Part shown: piece by piece, positions 61,368 to 64,000 of the stretch | Numbering within the stretch: position 1 is the first letter of the stretch | Layout of the letters: each line of letters opens with the position of its first letter | Assembly: GCA_965203195.1 (NCBI GenBank) | Contig: OZ241860.1 | Span: 2,294,001 to 2,358,000 of the forward strand | Reading direction: 5' to 3' | DNA length: 64,000 bases | Source: Bin87 sp965203195 | GTDB lineage: Bacteria; Chloroflexota; Dehalococcoidia; Lucifugimonadales; UBA3495 | The notes under the pieces: model-generated | What the model saw: the letters and a program-made list of their open reading frames with translations, nothing else | Databases searched by the model: none | Told to the model about the DNA's origin: nothing | Translations under genes and position numbers: made by a program

Positions 61368-62123
61368 ATGGCACGACTGGAAGGCAAGGTTGCGCTTATC
61401 AGCGGCGGCGCGCGGGGGCAGGGGGCCGTGGAGGCCCGTATGTTCGCCGAGGAAGGCGCCAGGGTCGTCATCGGCGACATCCTGGACGACGCCGGCCGGC
61501 AGACCGAAGCCCAGCTGCGGGAACTGGGCTACGAATGCACCTACGTTCACCTGGATGTGACCAGCGAGGACGACTGGGCGGCGGCGGTGCAGGTGGCCGT
61601 GGCCGCCTACGGCAAGCTGGACATTCTGCTCAACAATGCGGGCATTCTGATTCGCAAGAACATTGAGGACACCACCGAGGCCGACTGGGACCGCATCTTT
61701 GCCGTCAACGCCAAAGGGGTGTTCCTGGGGACGAAGGCGGTTCTGCCGGCGCTGCGCGCCAACGGCGGCGGTTCCATCATCAACATTTCCTCCACCGCCG
61801 GGCTGGTGGGCAGCCCCAACGGGTCGGCCAGCTACACCGCCACCAAAGGCGCCGTGCGGCTGTTCACCAAGTCCACCGCCATCCAGCACGCCCGCGAAGG
61901 CATCCGCTGCAATTCCATTCACCCCGGCCCCATTGAAACGGATATGATTGCGGACACGCTCAACGACCCGGACAACCTGGCCCTGCGGATGCAGCGGCTG
62001 CCCCTGGGCCGCGTGGGCAAGCCCAGCGAAATCGCTTACGGCGCCATTTACCTGGCCTCGGACGAGTCGTCTTTCGTCACCGGCTCCGAGCTGGTGATCG
62101 ACGGGGGCACGACGGCGGCATAA
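61368..62123 (+). CDS. short-chain dehydrogenase/reductase
   Basis: A 251-residue classical SDR starting after GGGAGG. Cofactor motif ALISGGARGQGAVEARMFAE, then LDVTSEDDW, LLNNAGIL (NNAG), catalytic serine in IINISSTAGLVG, YTATKGAV (YxxxK) and the C-terminal FVTGSELVIDGGTTAA. It resembles 3-alpha/20-beta-hydroxysteroid or cyclohexanol dehydrogenases; actual substrate not known. Confidence 0.92.
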   Translation: MARLEGKVALISGGARGQGAVEARMFAEEGARVVIGDILDDAGRQTEAQLRELGYECTYVHLDVTSEDDWAAAVQVAVAAYGKLDILLNNAGILIRKNIEDTTEADWDRIFAVNAKGVFLGTKAVLPALRANGGGSIINISSTAGLVGSPNGSASYTATKGAVRLFTKSTAIQHAREGIRCNSIHPGPIETDMIADTLNDPDNLALRMQRLPLGRVGKPSEIAYGAIYLASDESSFVTGSELVIDGGTTAA

Positions 62124-62330
62124 GGCGCGGCGCGGCGGATGCGGAGATACGCCGCGCCGCGGGAGGCGCGGTGGCCGGCGGCGGGTTTTGCTGCCCACCG
62201 CGCCGGGCTTTGCTTGCTGGCCTGGCGGCACTTACTCTCCGTATCCGGCGCGCCGGTGGTAGAATGGGCTTGTTGGGCCGGCGGCGCTCTCCATGGCATC
62301 GCACCCGTCGCCGGCAGGGGGAAGCGGGTT

Positions 62331-62921
62331 ATGAAACTGAATTCGGGAACCATCACGGCGGGCGTCGCCGTGCTGGCCATAGTCATTGCCCTGGCGGGTA
62401 TGGTCTATCAGCAGGGCCGCCTGGTCAACCGGGTTGATGCCCTGTCGCAGAAGGTGGATGCGCTGTCGGCTGATATGGATCAGCTGATGGTCCAGGTCGG
62501 CGAGCTGAAGGTGCAGGTGGAACTGAACACGGCGGCTATCGCCCGGCTGGAGACCGCTATGCAAAGCAACACGGCGGCCATAGCGCAACTAGAGATCTCC
62601 GGGCAACATCTAGAGACCGCCGTGCAGGGGAACACGGCGGCCATTGAGCAGTTGGAGACCGCCGTGCAGCAGAACTCCGCGGCAATACAGCATAATACGA
62701 CGCGGATTGACTTGCTTTTTGAACTGGTGCGCGAGCTGCCGACCCGCGCCGAAGTCAGCATCCTGATCAGCGAGGCAATCACCCGCAACAGCCGCCTGCT
62801 GCTGGAAGCGCTGGACGGCCATACCCATACTGACGCCGGCGTCGTTTTCAGCATTACGCCGGGAATTGAACGACTGGGGGTGGCTCCTGCCCCGTCCCCG
62901 ACGCCGGGCGCGGCGCAATAA
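62331..62921 (+). CDS. membrane-anchored coiled-coil protein with NTAAI.QLE repeats
   Basis: A 196-residue protein with an N-terminal membrane anchor (ITAGVAVLAIVIALAGMVYQ) and then a long heptad-repeat coiled coil. The middle has about four or five tandem 14- to 21-residue units such as NTAAIARLETAMQS, NTAAIAQLEIS and NTAAIEQLETAVQ, coded by related DNA repeats. A proline-rich tail follows. No specific family; resembles other bacterial anchored coiled-coil proteins. Confidence 0.65.
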   Translation: MKLNSGTITAGVAVLAIVIALAGMVYQQGRLVNRVDALSQKVDALSADMDQLMVQVGELKVQVELNTAAIARLETAMQSNTAAIAQLEISGQHLETAVQGNTAAIEQLETAVQQNSAAIQHNTTRIDLLFELVRELPTRAEVSILISEAITRNSRLLLEALDGHTHTDAGVVFSITPGIERLGVAPAPSPTPGAAQ

Positions 62922-63087
62922 AACAGGCGGGCGGGGCCGGCGGCGCCAGGCCGAAAGCCCCGCCCCGCCGCCGCAACGCCGTTTTATCCCGCCCGCAATA
63001 TGGGTTAGAATAACCGCCGCCATTCGGACAATGGGCAATCTCCGCCATTGCCTCGCCCCCAAACCCCAACCCCAAGCCGCCCGGAAT

Positions 63088-63840
63088 ATGCCCTTCAGCA
63101 AGCTCTACGACAGCCCGGCCGCCGCTGTGGCCGACATCCCCGACGGTGCCACCATCCTGCTGGGCGGCGCATCACTCCACGACGCGCCCGCCGGCCTCCT
63201 CGCCGCCCTGGCCCAGTCCGGCGTCCGGGGTCTGGCTTGCGTCTGCGATTTCGCCGCCCGGCGCAGCGTAGATGAGAACGAGGTAGACTCTGATCCTGCC
63301 GCCGGCGGCGTCATCGCCCAACTGGCCGGCGCCGGCGTCATCGCCCGCATCATATCCCCCCAACCCTTTGTTGGAACCGGCGGGGACATCCTGCGGAACC
63401 TGCGGGCAGCCGGCCGTTTGCAGGTTGAAACCCTGCCCCGCGGAGCCTTGGCCGAGCGGCTGCGCGCCGCCGGCGCAGGCATAGGCGGCGTATTCGTCCC
63501 CGCCGCTCCGGGAACGCGCTTTGCCGAGGGTCGGGAAACCAGAGTCATCAACGGCGTAACCTGCGTCCTGGAAACCCCGTTGCGCGCCGATTTCTCCCTG
63601 CTCCGCGCCGCCCGCGCCGATACCCTCGGCAACCTGGCCTATCGCGGCTCCCAGCGAGCCTGGAACGCCACCATGGCTCCCGCCGCCCGCGTTGCCATCG
63701 CCGAAGCCGACGTCGTCGGCCCGCCGGGCAGCATCGACCCCGAACTGGTCATAACTCCCGGCATCTATATTAACCGCATTGTCGCCGCCGGGGCCGGGCA
63801 GCCGCCACGGAACCCCAACGATACGGATCGGCAACCATGA
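63088..63840 (+). CDS. CoA-transferase subunit A
   Basis: A 250-residue subunit of a 3-oxoacid/glutaconate-type CoA-transferase. From ATG 63088 the sequence MPFSKLYDSPAAAVADIPDG then TILLGGASLHDAPAGLLAAL follows the subunit A fold; TRVINGVTCVLETPLRADFS and ARADTLGNLAYRGSQRAWN are highly characteristic. The active-site glutamate is on subunit B. The stop overlaps the subunit B start. Confidence 0.9.
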   Translation: MPFSKLYDSPAAAVADIPDGATILLGGASLHDAPAGLLAALAQSGVRGLACVCDFAARRSVDENEVDSDPAAGGVIAQLAGAGVIARIISPQPFVGTGGDILRNLRAAGRLQVETLPRGALAERLRAAGAGIGGVFVPAAPGTRFAEGRETRVINGVTCVLETPLRADFSLLRAARADTLGNLAYRGSQRAWNATMAPAARVAIAEADVVGPPGSIDPELVITPGIYINRIVAAGAGQPPRNPNDTDRQP

Positions 63841-64000
63841 CGCCCGCCCGCCATATGACGACGCCCCCCCGACTTGATGCCCAGGCGATGGCGCGCCGCG
63901 CCGCCGCGTTCATTCCGCCCGGCGCGGTAGTCGCCGTTGACGACGGCCTGCCGGCGCTGGTGCCCGCCGCCACGCCGCCGGAATCGGGCGTCTGGTTCCT
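63837..64000 (+). CDS. CoA-transferase subunit B, N-terminal part
   Basis: The frame starts at ATG 63837 (overlapping the subunit A stop) or ATG 63855 and remains open to the window end. MARRAAAFIPPGAVVAVDDG resembles the beginning of the beta subunit, before the catalytic glutamate. It continues beyond the window. Confidence 0.8.
   Translation, partial: MTPARHMTTPPRLDAQAMARRAAAFIPPGAVVAVDDGLPALVPAATPPESGVWF

Noticed and set aside
1..64000. CRISPR array
   Set aside because: No set of evenly spaced identical repeats with unique spacers was seen; the tandem repeats present are coding.

Overview
The window looks like a high-G+C bacterial chromosome segment with TTG, GTG and ATG starts preceded by GGAGG-type ribosome sites. 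The gene content suggests Chloroflexota, perhaps a SAR202- or Dehalococcoidia-like lineage: the end of a DUF2298 (Chlor_Arch_YYY) membrane protein, several LLM-class F420-type oxidoreductases, an NrtS-like protein, DUF2203, an AprA-like flavoprotein and a UGSC selenoprotein. No rRNA, tRNA or CRISPR array was seen, so this placement is inference.

Housekeeping and metabolic blocks. 1-13 kb: DUF2298 tail, a Gfo/Idh/MocA oxidoreductase, tandem EGR-repeat proteins, a UGSC selenoprotein, a xanthine-dehydrogenase-type molybdenum subunit, a NUDIX hydrolase, folP-folK and an acyl-CoA carboxylase beta subunit. 16-17 kb and 22-30 kb: two LLM oxidoreductases, an AprA-like protein, a quinone oxidoreductase, a SprT-like protein and an acyl-CoA ligase. 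32-34 kb and 39-41 kb: trmI, DUF2203 and a split transketolase. 52-58 kb: the nusA-ylxR-infB-rbfA-truB translation operon with a terminator-bearing leader. 58-64 kb: nrtS-like gene, lexA, lhgO, GNAT, SDR, a coiled-coil protein and a CoA-transferase pair that runs off the end.

Between these blocks lies a broken-up defence and mobile complement: two DUF262/GmrSD-like genes (one with a nonsense codon), a Fic gene split by a 3.7-kb restriction-modification insertion, a second DNA methyltransferase pseudogene without its catalytic core, two PIN-type toxin-antitoxin pairs, three insertion sequences of which one cuts a small gene, and an unrecognised three-gene operon.

The most unusual locus is at 18.2-22.2 kb on the minus strand: hicA, then one uninterrupted 1,146-codon frame with a HicB antitoxin domain, a DNA adenine-methyltransferase and a MntA-type nucleotidyltransferase (antitoxin) domain, then hepT. 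Both toxins flank a methyltransferase that carries their antitoxin domains on its two ends. The catalytic residues of the MntA domain and the tyrosine it would modify in HepT are both replaced, suggesting that neutralisation by AMPylation has been lost. This may be a methyltransferase guarded by two toxins, or a decaying composite; the sequence cannot decide between them.

Other features worth attention: an in-frame UGA-Gly-Ser-Cys selenocysteine site, a recurring C-terminal W..RR..A...G..F.EP.P motif in three unrelated membrane proteins, a recombination scar joining two genes at a 10-bp microhomology, and dispersed palindromes whose outer arms are also inverted repeats.
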